From Sediminibacterium sp. (GTDB lineage: Bacteria > Bacteroidota > Bacteroidia > Chitinophagales > Chitinophagaceae), in NCBI GenBank assembly GCA_028687975.1, contig JAQTZD010000010.1:1-51737 (forward strand): a DNA stretch of 51,737 bases, in the 5' to 3' direction. Position numbers and translations under genes: made by a program. The notes under the pieces are model-generated. The model was not told where the DNA came from and did not search any database. It was given only the letters and a program-made list of their open reading frames with translations. Every line of letters starts with the position of its first letter. Positions within the stretch are counted from its first letter, which is position 1. Below are positions 1 to 7,494 of the stretch, in pieces.

Positions 1-807
1 GGAACAATTTTATTTGATGGGAAAAAAGTATTGGGGCCACTGGACCGGCTTTTACCGGGGCATCCTAAAATTGCCTATCTCTCCCAGCATTTTGAATTGA
101 GAAACAATTACCGGGTAGAAGAGTTGCTGGCTATGGCCAACAAGCTCCCGCAAATTGAGGCCGAAATGGTGTATGCCATCTGCCAGATTCAGCATTTGCT
201 GAAAAGGAAGAATGATGCGCTTTCGGGAGGAGAACGGCAACGAATTGCGTTGGCCCGTTTGCTCACCACATCGCCTGCCTTGTTGTTGCTGGATGAACCA
301 TTCTCCAACCTCGACCGGATGCACAAAGACACCATTAAATCGGTGATTGAAGATATCGGCAATAAATTGTACATCACCTGCATCCTTGTTTCCCATGATG
401 CCGCGGATACCTTGTCCTGGGCAGACCGGATCATGATTATGCGCAACGGGTCACTGGTACAGGAAGGCAGTCCGCAACAATTGTATTACCATCCGGTAGA
501 TGAGTATACGGCTGCCTTGTTGGGAGAGTACAATTTAATTGATACCAATCTGCATCCGGTTTTTGTAAACATGCTGGGCGAAGCTGCGGCAGGAAAAAGG
601 GTATTGTTGCGGCCGGAACAGCTCAGCTTTGGGTCGGTTAGCCATCATTCCATTGCCGCTACAGTAGAACAGGTGTACTTCTACGGCAGCCATTACATGA
701 TTTATGTAATGGCCGAAGGGTTGCCGGTTAAGGTTAGAACCAGTTCCTATTTGTTCGATCCGGGAGACCATGTTCAGCTGACCCTGAAATCGATCAGTAC
801 TCCCTGA
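1..807 (+). CDS. ABC transporter ATP-binding protein, 5' end cut off by window
   Basis: This is the nucleotide-binding subunit of an ABC transporter; it hydrolyses ATP on the cytoplasmic face to drive a membrane permease. The reading frame is open from base 1, so the start and the Walker A loop lie outside the window. Visible are the Q-loop region (YLSQHFEL, bases 76-99), the ABC signature LSGGERQR (220-243), Walker B LLLLDEP with a D-loop (about 280-315), the H-loop SHD (391-399) and a C-terminal TOBE-like domain (about 600-790). That layout resembles the CUT1/PotA/FbpC class, which imports iron, polyamines, molybdate or sugars; the substrate cannot be read from this subunit and no permease is in view. 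It runs tail to tail, 12 bases apart, with the minus-strand hydrolase gene. Confidence 0.9.
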   Translation, partial: GTILFDGKKVLGPLDRLLPGHPKIAYLSQHFELRNNYRVEELLAMANKLPQIEAEMVYAICQIQHLLKRKNDALSGGERQRIALARLLTTSPALLLLDEPFSNLDRMHKDTIKSVIEDIGNKLYITCILVSHDAADTLSWADRIMIMRNGSLVQEGSPQQLYYHPVDEYTAALLGEYNLIDTNLHPVFVNMLGEAAAGKRVLLRPEQLSFGSVSHHSIAATVEQVYFYGSHYMIYVMAEGLPVKVRTSSYLFDPGDHVQLTLKSISTP

Positions 808-819
808 TAAGGATTCCTG

Positions 820-2238
820 CTATTTGGCCGAAGCGTTTTTCACAAACAACACATTTCTTGCTCTCGGAACACTGATGTGGTATCCGGTTATTTTTCCCTG
901 TTGATTCCGGATAAACTGAATTTGCCCGAATGTATAACTGAAGCTGTCCTTTCCCAGTGGCCTTAATATTCCTGCTGCGCCTTTGTCTGGCCTGATTCTG
1001 AGTTGTTGGCCATTCATGGTGATATCAACACCGCTTTGTGTTTCTGCAGAATAATACCTTCCTGTATAATCGGCGCGGTTTACTTTGCTGAACCAGCTGG
1101 TATCTGCGGGCGCAGGTTTGGCTGCCTCAGCAGGGGAGGCTTTTAATTTGCTTACAAAAACGTTTCTAAGAGCGGTTGGAATATCGGAGAAGGTTCTGTT
1201 CGATGAATTGCTCAGCCAGGCAATGGACAAGCCCAGGTCGGGGAAATATTCGAGGTTGGCCCGGTAACCTGCCGTAGCGCCGCTGTGTGCGATGCTGTTC
1301 CAGCCATTCAGTGAATCCAGCCTTAGTCCTGCTGCATAACTGTTGCGGCTTCCGTTGTTGAATGGAACCAGCTTCAGTCGTTCGGCCCTCCATCCCTTGC
1401 CTGCGTCCGGATGCAGGTAGCAGAAGGCATTCCATTTCAGGAGGTCTTCTGTGATGGTTAGCAATCCACCATTGCCATAGGCATTTTCGTTGGGCATATC
1501 CGTTTCATAAAACAACTGATCTCTGTTGTAAGCAGTGGCTCTGTTGTACACAGGTTTCTGATAATTGTTTCTCCACTCTGTATGTTGCATCCCTGCCGGT
1601 TCAAACAGGTATTGCTGAGAAAAGCGGGCAAGGTCCATGCCACTTACCCTTTGCACGATCAAGGCCTGCAGATTGTAGTTGGAGTTACTGTAAATGTATT
1701 CATCCCCAGGCAGGTTGTTCAGGGTGGTTTGTCTTGCAATGATGGCCAGCGCATCTTCGTTGTCGTAGGATTTTGTTCCGCGCGGCCATCCCGAAATATC
1801 TGCAATGGTTCCCCAGTCTTTTAATCCGCTGGTATGGTGCAGCAGGTGTTGTATAAGTATTGGAGTGCCATAATCCATTAATTCGGGTATGTATTTTCTT
1901 ACATCATCCTGTACCGATAATTTACCCTGCTGCTGTAGTATCAGTATGCAGGCGGCAGTGAACTGTTTGGATACCGAGCCAGCTTCTGTTTTATGTGCGG
2001 TTGTTAAGGGAACCCTGTATTCCAGATTGGCCATTCCCCTGGCTGCCGTATAAAGGATTTGACCGTTTCTGCAGACAGACACCTGGGCGCCGGGTTCATT
2101 TTCCGGATAACGTTGCAGGATGCTGTTGAGAGCAGCCACTGTGTCTTGCCAAGACTGTGCATTACCGGCAACACCAGTGAGTAAAAGCGAAAACAGGACT
2201 GCTGCAAATCGGGAAGTTATCATATAGATGAATTGCAT
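820..2238 (-). CDS. Serine hydrolase, beta-lactamase/penicillin-binding fold (class C family)
   Basis: A secreted or periplasmic serine hydrolase of the beta-lactamase-related (Pfam Beta-lactamase) family, which includes class C beta-lactamases, D-aminopeptidases and esterases. The catalytic tetrad S88-V-S-K91, the Y183-S-N185 loop and a C-terminal HSG triad (AHSGATAGY) are visible, so it should be active. About 100 C-terminal residues form a beta-rich tail as in other Bacteroidota members. The N-terminus is a signal peptide ending near NAQS; the start at 2238 abuts the stop of the upstream gene, but the Met five codons later (start 2223) gives an equally good signal peptide. It is last in a minus-strand run that begins with muropeptide-recycling genes. 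True substrate (D-peptide, ester, beta-lactam) is unknown. Confidence 0.88.
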   Translation of the reverse strand: MQFIYMITSRFAAVLFSLLLTGVAGNAQSWQDTVAALNSILQRYPENEPGAQVSVCRNGQILYTAARGMANLEYRVPLTTAHKTEAGSVSKQFTAACILILQQQGKLSVQDDVRKYIPELMDYGTPILIQHLLHHTSGLKDWGTIADISGWPRGTKSYDNEDALAIIARQTTLNNLPGDEYIYSNSNYNLQALIVQRVSGMDLARFSQQYLFEPAGMQHTEWRNNYQKPVYNRATAYNRDQLFYETDMPNENAYGNGGLLTITEDLLKWNAFCYLHPDAGKGWRAERLKLVPFNNGSRNSYAAGLRLDSLNGWNSIAHSGATAGYRANLEYFPDLGLSIAWLSNSSNRTFSDIPTALRNVFVSKLKASPAEAAKPAPADTSWFSKVNRADYTGRYYSAETQSGVDITMNGQQLRIRPDKGAAGILRPLGKDSFSYTFGQIQFIRNQQGKITGYHISVPRARNVLFVKNASAK

Positions 2239-3093
2239 TTATGCTTTTAAATGTTTCTGAAAAAAATCGAGTGTACGCTGCCAGGCCAGTTTTGCTGCAG
2301 CTTCATTGTACCTGGTAGGGGCGGTATCGTTGTGGAAAGCATGATTAACGCCTTCATACAGGTACAGCTCGTATGGTGTGTTGTTCAATTTTAATGCCGC
2401 TTCATAAGCAGGAATTCCGGCATTTACCCGTTCATCCAATCCGCCATAATGCAACTGTACAGCTGCTTTGATGCGCCCTACTGCTTCTGTATTGGGTTGT
2501 CGGCCATAAAATGCTACGGCCGCTTTTAAATCGGGAACTTCAACTGCCAGGTTGTTGGCCATGGCACCCCCCCAGCAAAAACCAACACAGCCGAACTGCC
2601 CGTTACAATCTTTACTGGTTCTCAGATAGCCGAATGCACGGATGAAATTCTGCAGACTTTCTTCTGGCTTTAAAGTAGAAAATTTCGCCCGCAGTTCGTC
2701 GTCGTTTTCCGGAAGTTGACCAAGGGGAGATAAAATATTGGGAGCAATGGCCAGATAGCCAGCCTTGGCTGCCCGTCGGGCCACATCTTCTATACGCGCA
2801 TTCAGCCCCCTGTTTTCATGTATCACAACAACGGCAGGAAGTTTTTGATTGGTGCTGGGCTTGGCCATATAGGCCTTCATGGTGCCATTCACACCCTCAT
2901 AACTGATGTACCCGGTTTCCAGGTCGTCTGCCGCTGTTATGGCAGCACCGGCTGCATTCACTTCTATCAGTGGCAGAATGCTCATAGCTGCCGTTAAGCT
3001 GCCGGCAAGTATGGTCAGGCGTTTAATGAACTCGTTCCTGCTAAGCGGAGCATGGGTATACTCGTCGTACAAATCGATGATTTCCTGATTCAT
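2239..3093 (-). CDS. Dienelactone hydrolase family protein (YghX-like, exported)
   Basis: An alpha/beta hydrolase of the dienelactone hydrolase family. The family catalytic triad is visible: nucleophile C173 in GFCWGG, D220 in GGLDERV and H251 in VNHAFHND, with the usual E93 of HENRG next to the nucleophile pocket. Residues 18-48 form a leader of the form SRNEFIKRL followed by a hydrophobic stretch, resembling a degenerate twin-arginine signal; this extended N-terminus is typical of YghX-type members and suggests export. The stop codon directly abuts the start of the downstream hydrolase, so the two are probably cotranscribed. Family members hydrolyse lactones or esters; the substrate here is not predictable. 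Confidence 0.88.
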   Translation of the reverse strand: MNQEIIDLYDEYTHAPLSRNEFIKRLTILAGSLTAAMSILPLIEVNAAGAAITAADDLETGYISYEGVNGTMKAYMAKPSTNQKLPAVVVIHENRGLNARIEDVARRAAKAGYLAIAPNILSPLGQLPENDDELRAKFSTLKPEESLQNFIRAFGYLRTSKDCNGQFGCVGFCWGGAMANNLAVEVPDLKAAVAFYGRQPNTEAVGRIKAAVQLHYGGLDERVNAGIPAYEAALKLNNTPYELYLYEGVNHAFHNDTAPTRYNEAAAKLAWQRTLDFFQKHLKA

Positions 3094-3143
3094 GGCGTTG
3101 GTTTGGATCAGGAATATACCAAAGCTTTTACGGAAAAAAGAAT

Positions 3144-3710
3144 TTACAGGTCGATTCTTTTAGAAAGGGCATCATCTATTTTCTTGAACAGATGATAGGG
3201 TTTATACACCCTCCAGTCGGGCAGCTCCATTAATTCTATGTAGTAGTTGAGTTTCTTTTTACGGAAATCCTGCTGGGTAGCTTCCGGCATATTCAGGGCC
3301 ACAATCCATCCGTTTTCCTCACTCACTTCCTCGTACCATTCCTGGTAATATTCCTTGTCGCTGCTGTGGTAGTTCAGTACATTTTCGGTGATCAGAATGT
3401 ATTTGCTGATTCCCTGTGCTGCCAGTAATTCAATCACTTCCCTTTTTAGTTCCATGATGTCGTTCTCTATGGCATCATTCCATTCCCCGATCATTTCGAT
3501 GATGGCAAAATGAAGTTCATAATCTACATAAATGATTTTCAGGTACAGGGTTCTGCTGCCGAAATAGTCCCATTGCGGGTGGATATAGAAATTGTATACC
3601 GATAGCGAAAATTCAAACTCGCTGTATGTTCTGCCGTAAAAGGGCGAACGCGGATCCTCCTCGGCTACATAAATATGTCTCCAGTTAAAAAAAGGTTCTA
3701 TTTCGTGCAT
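3144..3710 (-). CDS. Conserved hypothetical protein in the murQ operon
   Basis: I do not recognise a characterised family. The 188-residue product has no signal peptide or membrane segment, is rich in aromatic and acidic residues (many W, Y, E) and looks like a soluble cytoplasmic protein. Its start lies only four bases downstream of the murQ stop, so it is almost certainly cotranscribed with, and possibly translationally coupled to, the MurNAc-6-phosphate etherase gene. Its alternating beta and helical stretches (for example YLKIIYVDYELHFAIIEM) suggest one alpha/beta domain. A role linked to amino-sugar recycling is inferred from position only. Confidence 0.8.
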   Translation of the reverse strand: MHEIEPFFNWRHIYVAEEDPRSPFYGRTYSEFEFSLSVYNFYIHPQWDYFGSRTLYLKIIYVDYELHFAIIEMIGEWNDAIENDIMELKREVIELLAAQGISKYILITENVLNYHSSDKEYYQEWYEEVSEENGWIVALNMPEATQQDFRKKKLNYYIELMELPDWRVYKPYHLFKKIDDALSKRIDL

Positions 3711-3714
3711 CTGA

Positions 3715-4530
3715 TTAGCTAACTGCTTCCACGGCTTTCTTAACGCTTCCGTGTTTTAACAGCAGGTCTTTGGCTTTTTCGTAATCGCTGATGGCCAGTT
3801 TGTCCATGACCATTTTAACACCGCGGTCTACCAGCTTCACATTGCTGAGCTGCATATTCACCATTTTGTTGTCTTCCACCCGTCCCAGCTGGATCATGAT
3901 AGAAGTGGAGATCATATTCAACACCAGTTTCTGCGCTGTTCCGCTTTTCATGCGGGTACTGCCGGTTACAAACTCCGGACCAACCACTACTTCTACCGGA
4001 TAGTCTGCGGAAGCCGATACCGGAGAATTGGGGTTGCAGCTGATGCTGCCGGTAATGATGCCTCTTTTTCTGCATTCTTCCAATGCGCCAATAACATAGG
4101 GAGTGGTGCCGCTGGCAGCAAGACCTACCACCACATCTTTATCACTTATGAAGTGTTTCTCCAGATCTGTCCAGCCTTCTATTGCACTGTCTTCGGCAAA
4201 TTCAACGGCCTGTGTTATGGCTTTTTCTCCGCCTGCAATCAGTCCGATCACCAGTCCGTAAGGTACCCCGAAAGTGGGCGGGCACTCACTGGCATCCACA
4301 ATGCCCAGTCTTCCGCTGGTTCCTGCTCCTATATAAAATAATCTGCCTCCGGCCAGCATTTTGTCGCTGATGGCGGATACCAGTTTTTCAATCTGAGGCA
4401 TGGCTTTTTCAACGGCATAGGGAACCGTTTTATCTTCATTATTGATATTCTGAAGTAACTCGTGAATCGACATTTTTTCCAGGTGTCTGTAGGTAGACGC
4501 CTGTTCAGTAACTTTTATAAACTCCGACAT
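3715..4530 (-). CDS. murQ: N-acetylmuramic acid 6-phosphate etherase
   Basis: Cleaves the lactyl ether of MurNAc-6-phosphate to give GlcNAc-6-phosphate and D-lactate in cytoplasmic peptidoglycan recycling. The sugar-isomerase (SIS) fold is clear: GAGTSGRLG at 68-76, the family motif SECPPTFG with E82, and E113 in FAEDS; these correspond to the two catalytic glutamates E83 and E114 of the E. coli enzyme. The phosphate-binding stretch TGSTRMKSGTAQK follows near residue 190. At 271 residues it is a normal length for the family. It starts nine bases after the stop of the sugar kinase gene, which would supply its phosphorylated substrate. Confidence 0.96.
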   Translation of the reverse strand: MSEFIKVTEQASTYRHLEKMSIHELLQNINNEDKTVPYAVEKAMPQIEKLVSAISDKMLAGGRLFYIGAGTSGRLGIVDASECPPTFGVPYGLVIGLIAGGEKAITQAVEFAEDSAIEGWTDLEKHFISDKDVVVGLAASGTTPYVIGALEECRKRGIITGSISCNPNSPVSASADYPVEVVVGPEFVTGSTRMKSGTAQKLVLNMISTSIMIQLGRVEDNKMVNMQLSNVKLVDRGVKMVMDKLAISDYEKAKDLLLKHGSVKKAVEAVS

Positions 4531-4539
4531 AACTTGCTT

Positions 4540-5379
4540 TTATTGATGATATTCTACCAGCCCCTGCATAGGGGTTTTCAGCACCCTGCCAAGTTCCAGC
4601 TCATAACTTGCGCAAAGTTCCTTTAAAACATCTCTAAATCCAAATGCAATACTGCCAATGAAATGGATGGGCAGCGTCCAGCTTTCCTTGTATTTGTACA
4701 GATGGGTAAAGAAAAAGTCGTTCAGACCGTCTTCCAGGATATTTTCAATCATGAAATGCCCCCTGTTTTCGGCAAGAAATATGGCAAAAGATGCCAGGTA
4801 GCGGTTGGGGAGGGGCATTTTATATACATTGTACAGAATGCTCTCATGCGTTTCGTTGAACCGCTTTTCGAAGCGGGCGCTCAGGTCTTCGTCAAAGGTC
4901 TTGTACAGGTAGTACTGGATCACTTTTTTTCCCAGGTAGGCGCCACTGCCTTCATCGCCCAGCACATAGCCCAATCCCGGACTGTTCTTTTCGATTTTTT
5001 TTCCATTGAAATAGCAGGAGTTGGATCCGGTACCGAGGATACAGGCAATGCCCTTAGTTGTACCGCAAAGGGCTCTGGCAGCCCCCATCAGGTCGTGCTG
5101 TACTTCTATTGAGGTGCCAGGTAGCAGCTTTTTCAGTACCTGCTTCATGTTTTTGGCGTTGGTCTGGTCTCTCAGGCCGGTGCCGTAAAAATGTACATCG
5201 GTAACGGAAGTCTTTCCCAGTTTGGGCTTGAGCTTATTCTCCAGGATGGAAAAAGTTTCTTCAGGGCTAACAAAGTATGGACTGATGGCGGGTGTAATGA
5301 TCTTCTTTTTTTTGCCGTTTTCCAGTAAACACCACTCACATTTGGTGGATCCGCTGTCGGCAATAAGTATGGCAGACAT
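4540..5379 (-). CDS. BadF/BadG-type N-acetyl amino-sugar kinase (GlcNAc/MurNAc kinase-like)
   Basis: An ASKHA-superfamily kinase of the BadF/BadG/BcrA/BcrD group, annotated in many genomes as N-acetylglucosamine kinase. Phosphate-1 motif D8-S-G-S-T-K13 opens the protein; LGTGSNS (phosphate-2 region) and LGDEGSGAYLGK follow in the middle. Because MurQ is encoded directly downstream, the likely job is to make MurNAc-6-phosphate and/or GlcNAc-6-phosphate; the BadF-family MurK of Clostridium acetobutylicum phosphorylates both sugars, which supports this reading (established for that family, inferred here). It is first in the minus-strand operon and diverges from the S41 protease gene across 67 bases. 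Confidence 0.9.
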   Translation of the reverse strand: MSAILIADSGSTKCEWCLLENGKKKKIITPAISPYFVSPEETFSILENKLKPKLGKTSVTDVHFYGTGLRDQTNAKNMKQVLKKLLPGTSIEVQHDLMGAARALCGTTKGIACILGTGSNSCYFNGKKIEKNSPGLGYVLGDEGSGAYLGKKVIQYYLYKTFDEDLSARFEKRFNETHESILYNVYKMPLPNRYLASFAIFLAENRGHFMIENILEDGLNDFFFTHLYKYKESWTLPIHFIGSIAFGFRDVLKELCASYELELGRVLKTPMQGLVEYHQ

Positions 5380-5446
5380 AGAGAAAGTTTAATTCGGATA
5401 TAAATATAGATATTTGCACTCTTACAGAAACAAATAAGTGATTTAT
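5380..5446. promoter_or_regulatory. Divergent promoter region between sugar kinase and S41 protease
   Basis: This short gap must hold promoters in both directions. On the plus strand GATATTTG (5409-5416) matches seven of eight positions of the Bacteroidota -7 box TAnnTTTG. On the minus strand TATATTTA (5408 to 5401) also matches seven of eight. The two boxes overlap, so transcription in one direction may hinder the other. No clear -33 elements or operators were identified. Confidence 0.3.
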
Positions 5447-7036
5447 ATGGGTTCCAGAAAACTGCAGATTTGGTTACCACTGCTCTTTGCCATCGTGATG
5501 ATTGCGGGGATGGCGATTGGTTTTCAGTTGAAAGAAAAAACCATGGCAGCCCGGTTTTTTACGGTCTCCAGCAGATCTTCCATTCAGGAACTCACCGAAC
5601 TGATTAAGAATAAATATGTAGACAAGGTTTCTGAAGACAGCATCAATGCGCTGGTGGCTACCCAGTTGCTGGAACACCTGGACCCGCATTCCGTATTTAT
5701 TCCGGCGAAGGAGCTGAGTTCGGTGAATGAGGAAATGATGGGCAATTTTCAGGGTATTGGCATCGAGTTCAGGATGATCAATGATACGGTGAATGTGATG
5801 TCTGTTATGAAGAATGGACCGGCTGAAAAAGCCGGATTGCTTCCCGGCGATCAATTGCTGGCGGTAGCCGATACGATGGCAGTTTCCGGAAAAAAAGCAG
5901 ATGCAGACAGGATTCGCTCGCTGTTCAGGGGTGAAGTGAATTCTCAGGTGAAAGTAAAGTTCCTCCGCAATAAAACCATTCAGTCCGTTACTATAACACG
6001 CAGTGTGATTCCGGTTGCCTCTATCGATGCGGCCTATATGCCGGAGCCGGGCAAGGGATATATCCGGATCAATAAATTTGCTGATCGTACCTACGAAGAG
6101 TTCATGCAGCAACTGGAAAAACTGCAGGCACAAAAAATGAAGAGCCTGATTCTGGACCTGCGCGGCAATGGCGGCGGATTGATGAAGGAAGCTGTAGATA
6201 TTGCCGATGAATTTCTCGACGACGACAAGCTGATCGTTTATACAGAAGGGGAGCATGCACCGCGGATGGAATACCGTTGCAAACGCCCCGGACTTTTTGA
6301 AAAAGGGAACCTGGTGGTGTTGATCGATGAAACTTCGGCTTCTGCCAGTGAGGTGCTGGCCGGTGCCTTACAGGATTGGGACCGGGCTACTATTATCGGA
6401 AGAAGATCTTTTGGTAAGGGACTGGTGCAACAACAGTTTCAGCTCAGCGACGGAGCGGCAGTTCGTCTGACCGTTGCCCGGTATTTTACTCCGCTAGGAC
6501 GCAATATCCAGAAGTCTTATGATAAAGGAGTTAAAGCCTATCAGGATGAACTGATCAGTCGTTTCCACCAAAACGATTCATCTGCCCAAAAGAAACAGGC
6601 AGATTCTGCAAGGAAAACCTATAAAACACAATCGGGTAAAATCGTTTACGGAGGAGGTGGTATTACACCTGATACCGTTATCGCCTTTGATTCCACCCGT
6701 TTTAGCAACCAGTTTATTCACTTGCTAATGACCGGTTCACTGAGTAATTTTGCCTACCAGTATTTTATTCAGAACAGCGCTTTGTTCCAACAATTTAAAA
6801 ACCCCGAAAGTTTCAGCACCGGTTATTTGCCCGGTAATGTAGAATGGCAGGGACTTTCGGCCTATGCAAAAAAAGACCAGATTGATCTTACTCCGGTAGA
6901 TGCTGTTGGGAAACAAGCCATTATGTGGAGGTTCAAAGCATTGGTTGCCAGACATTTATGGAGAGATCAGGGGTATTATATGGTCTCCAATCAGCAGGAC
7001 CCCGTAATAAAGAGGGCATTGGCCATGCTGAAATGA
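5447..7036 (+). CDS. S41-family carboxyl-terminal processing protease
   Basis: A membrane-anchored or periplasmic serine protease of the CtpA/Prc (S41) family that trims or degrades exported proteins. Order: N-terminal hydrophobic anchor (residues about 6-27), a helical cap with LDPHSVFIP, a PDZ domain (about 95-180, GIGIEF and GLLPGDQL), and the S41 protease core with LDLRGNGGG. The Ser-Lys dyad is present: S299 within SASASE and K324 in SFGKGLVQ, 25 residues apart as in E. coli Prc (S452/K477). I chose the ATG at 5447; a GTG three codons upstream is possible but less likely. The roughly 200-residue C-terminal extension is common in Bacteroidota members. Confidence 0.94.
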   Translation: MGSRKLQIWLPLLFAIVMIAGMAIGFQLKEKTMAARFFTVSSRSSIQELTELIKNKYVDKVSEDSINALVATQLLEHLDPHSVFIPAKELSSVNEEMMGNFQGIGIEFRMINDTVNVMSVMKNGPAEKAGLLPGDQLLAVADTMAVSGKKADADRIRSLFRGEVNSQVKVKFLRNKTIQSVTITRSVIPVASIDAAYMPEPGKGYIRINKFADRTYEEFMQQLEKLQAQKMKSLILDLRGNGGGLMKEAVDIADEFLDDDKLIVYTEGEHAPRMEYRCKRPGLFEKGNLVVLIDETSASASEVLAGALQDWDRATIIGRRSFGKGLVQQQFQLSDGAAVRLTVARYFTPLGRNIQKSYDKGVKAYQDELISRFHQNDSSAQKKQADSARKTYKTQSGKIVYGGGGITPDTVIAFDSTRFSNQFIHLLMTGSLSNFAYQYFIQNSALFQQFKNPESFSTGYLPGNVEWQGLSAYAKKDQIDLTPVDAVGKQAIMWRFKALVARHLWRDQGYYMVSNQQDPVIKRALAMLK

Positions 7037-7141
7037 TACCAGGTTGTTGGTAGATTCCGAAATATTCAGCTATATTACATACACAACAAATCCATAGTTT
7101 TTTAAATGGCGCATTCAGCAGTATTTTAAAATGACTATACG

Positions 7142-7363
7142 ATGGAAAAGAAAATTTATGTACTGAAAAATCGGATGCATATGCGTGGGCCCTATACCCT
7201 CGAAATGCTCAGAAACAAACCTCTTCATGAGGACGATCTGGTTTGGTACGATGGATTACCTGATTGGACAAAGGCGCATTTTCTGGACCAGATCAAGGAC
7301 TTTGTGAAATCAGAAAAGTCTCCTGCCAGATCGGGCTTCTGGAAACGAAACAAACTTTTATAA
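7142..7363 (+). CDS. Small GYF_2 (DUF4339) domain protein
   Basis: A 73-residue protein that is essentially one GYF_2 domain. The family hallmarks are visible: YVLKN at the start, RGPYTLEML, then DDLVWYDGLPDWTKA (residues 31-45) and a short basic tail. In most proteins this domain is attached to transmembrane segments; here there is none, so the product is probably a soluble adaptor that binds a peptide partner. It lies 105 bases after the S41 protease and 131 bases before the TonB receptor; no operon partner is evident and its role is unknown. Confidence 0.82.
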   Translation: MEKKIYVLKNRMHMRGPYTLEMLRNKPLHEDDLVWYDGLPDWTKAHFLDQIKDFVKSEKSPARSGFWKRNKLL

Positions 7364-7494
7364 GCCTGTTTGCCTGTTGATAGCCGGTTTTGAGCCTTTC
7401 ACCTAAATTAATTTTAAGATAATAATGATCGGTCCTATGTTTAGGATGGTGAAATTACTTTTATCCCATTCTAATGATGTAAACTGACTGATCG
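7364..7494 (+). promoter_or_regulatory. Leader of the TonB receptor gene with a short hairpin
   Basis: This 131-base gap holds a perfect 5-bp inverted repeat, TCCTA (7433-7437) and TAGGA (7442-7446) around a four-base loop, with no T-run behind it, so it is more likely an operator than a terminator. TACTTTTA (7456-7463) matches seven of eight positions of the TAnnTTTG -7 box and would give a leader of roughly 25 bases before the ATG at 7495. Confidence 0.25.

Noticed and set aside
5474-6256. 260-codon open frame antisense to the S41 protease
   Set aside because: The plus-strand frame has PDZ and catalytic motifs in the same bases; the antisense product is Cys/His-rich noise.
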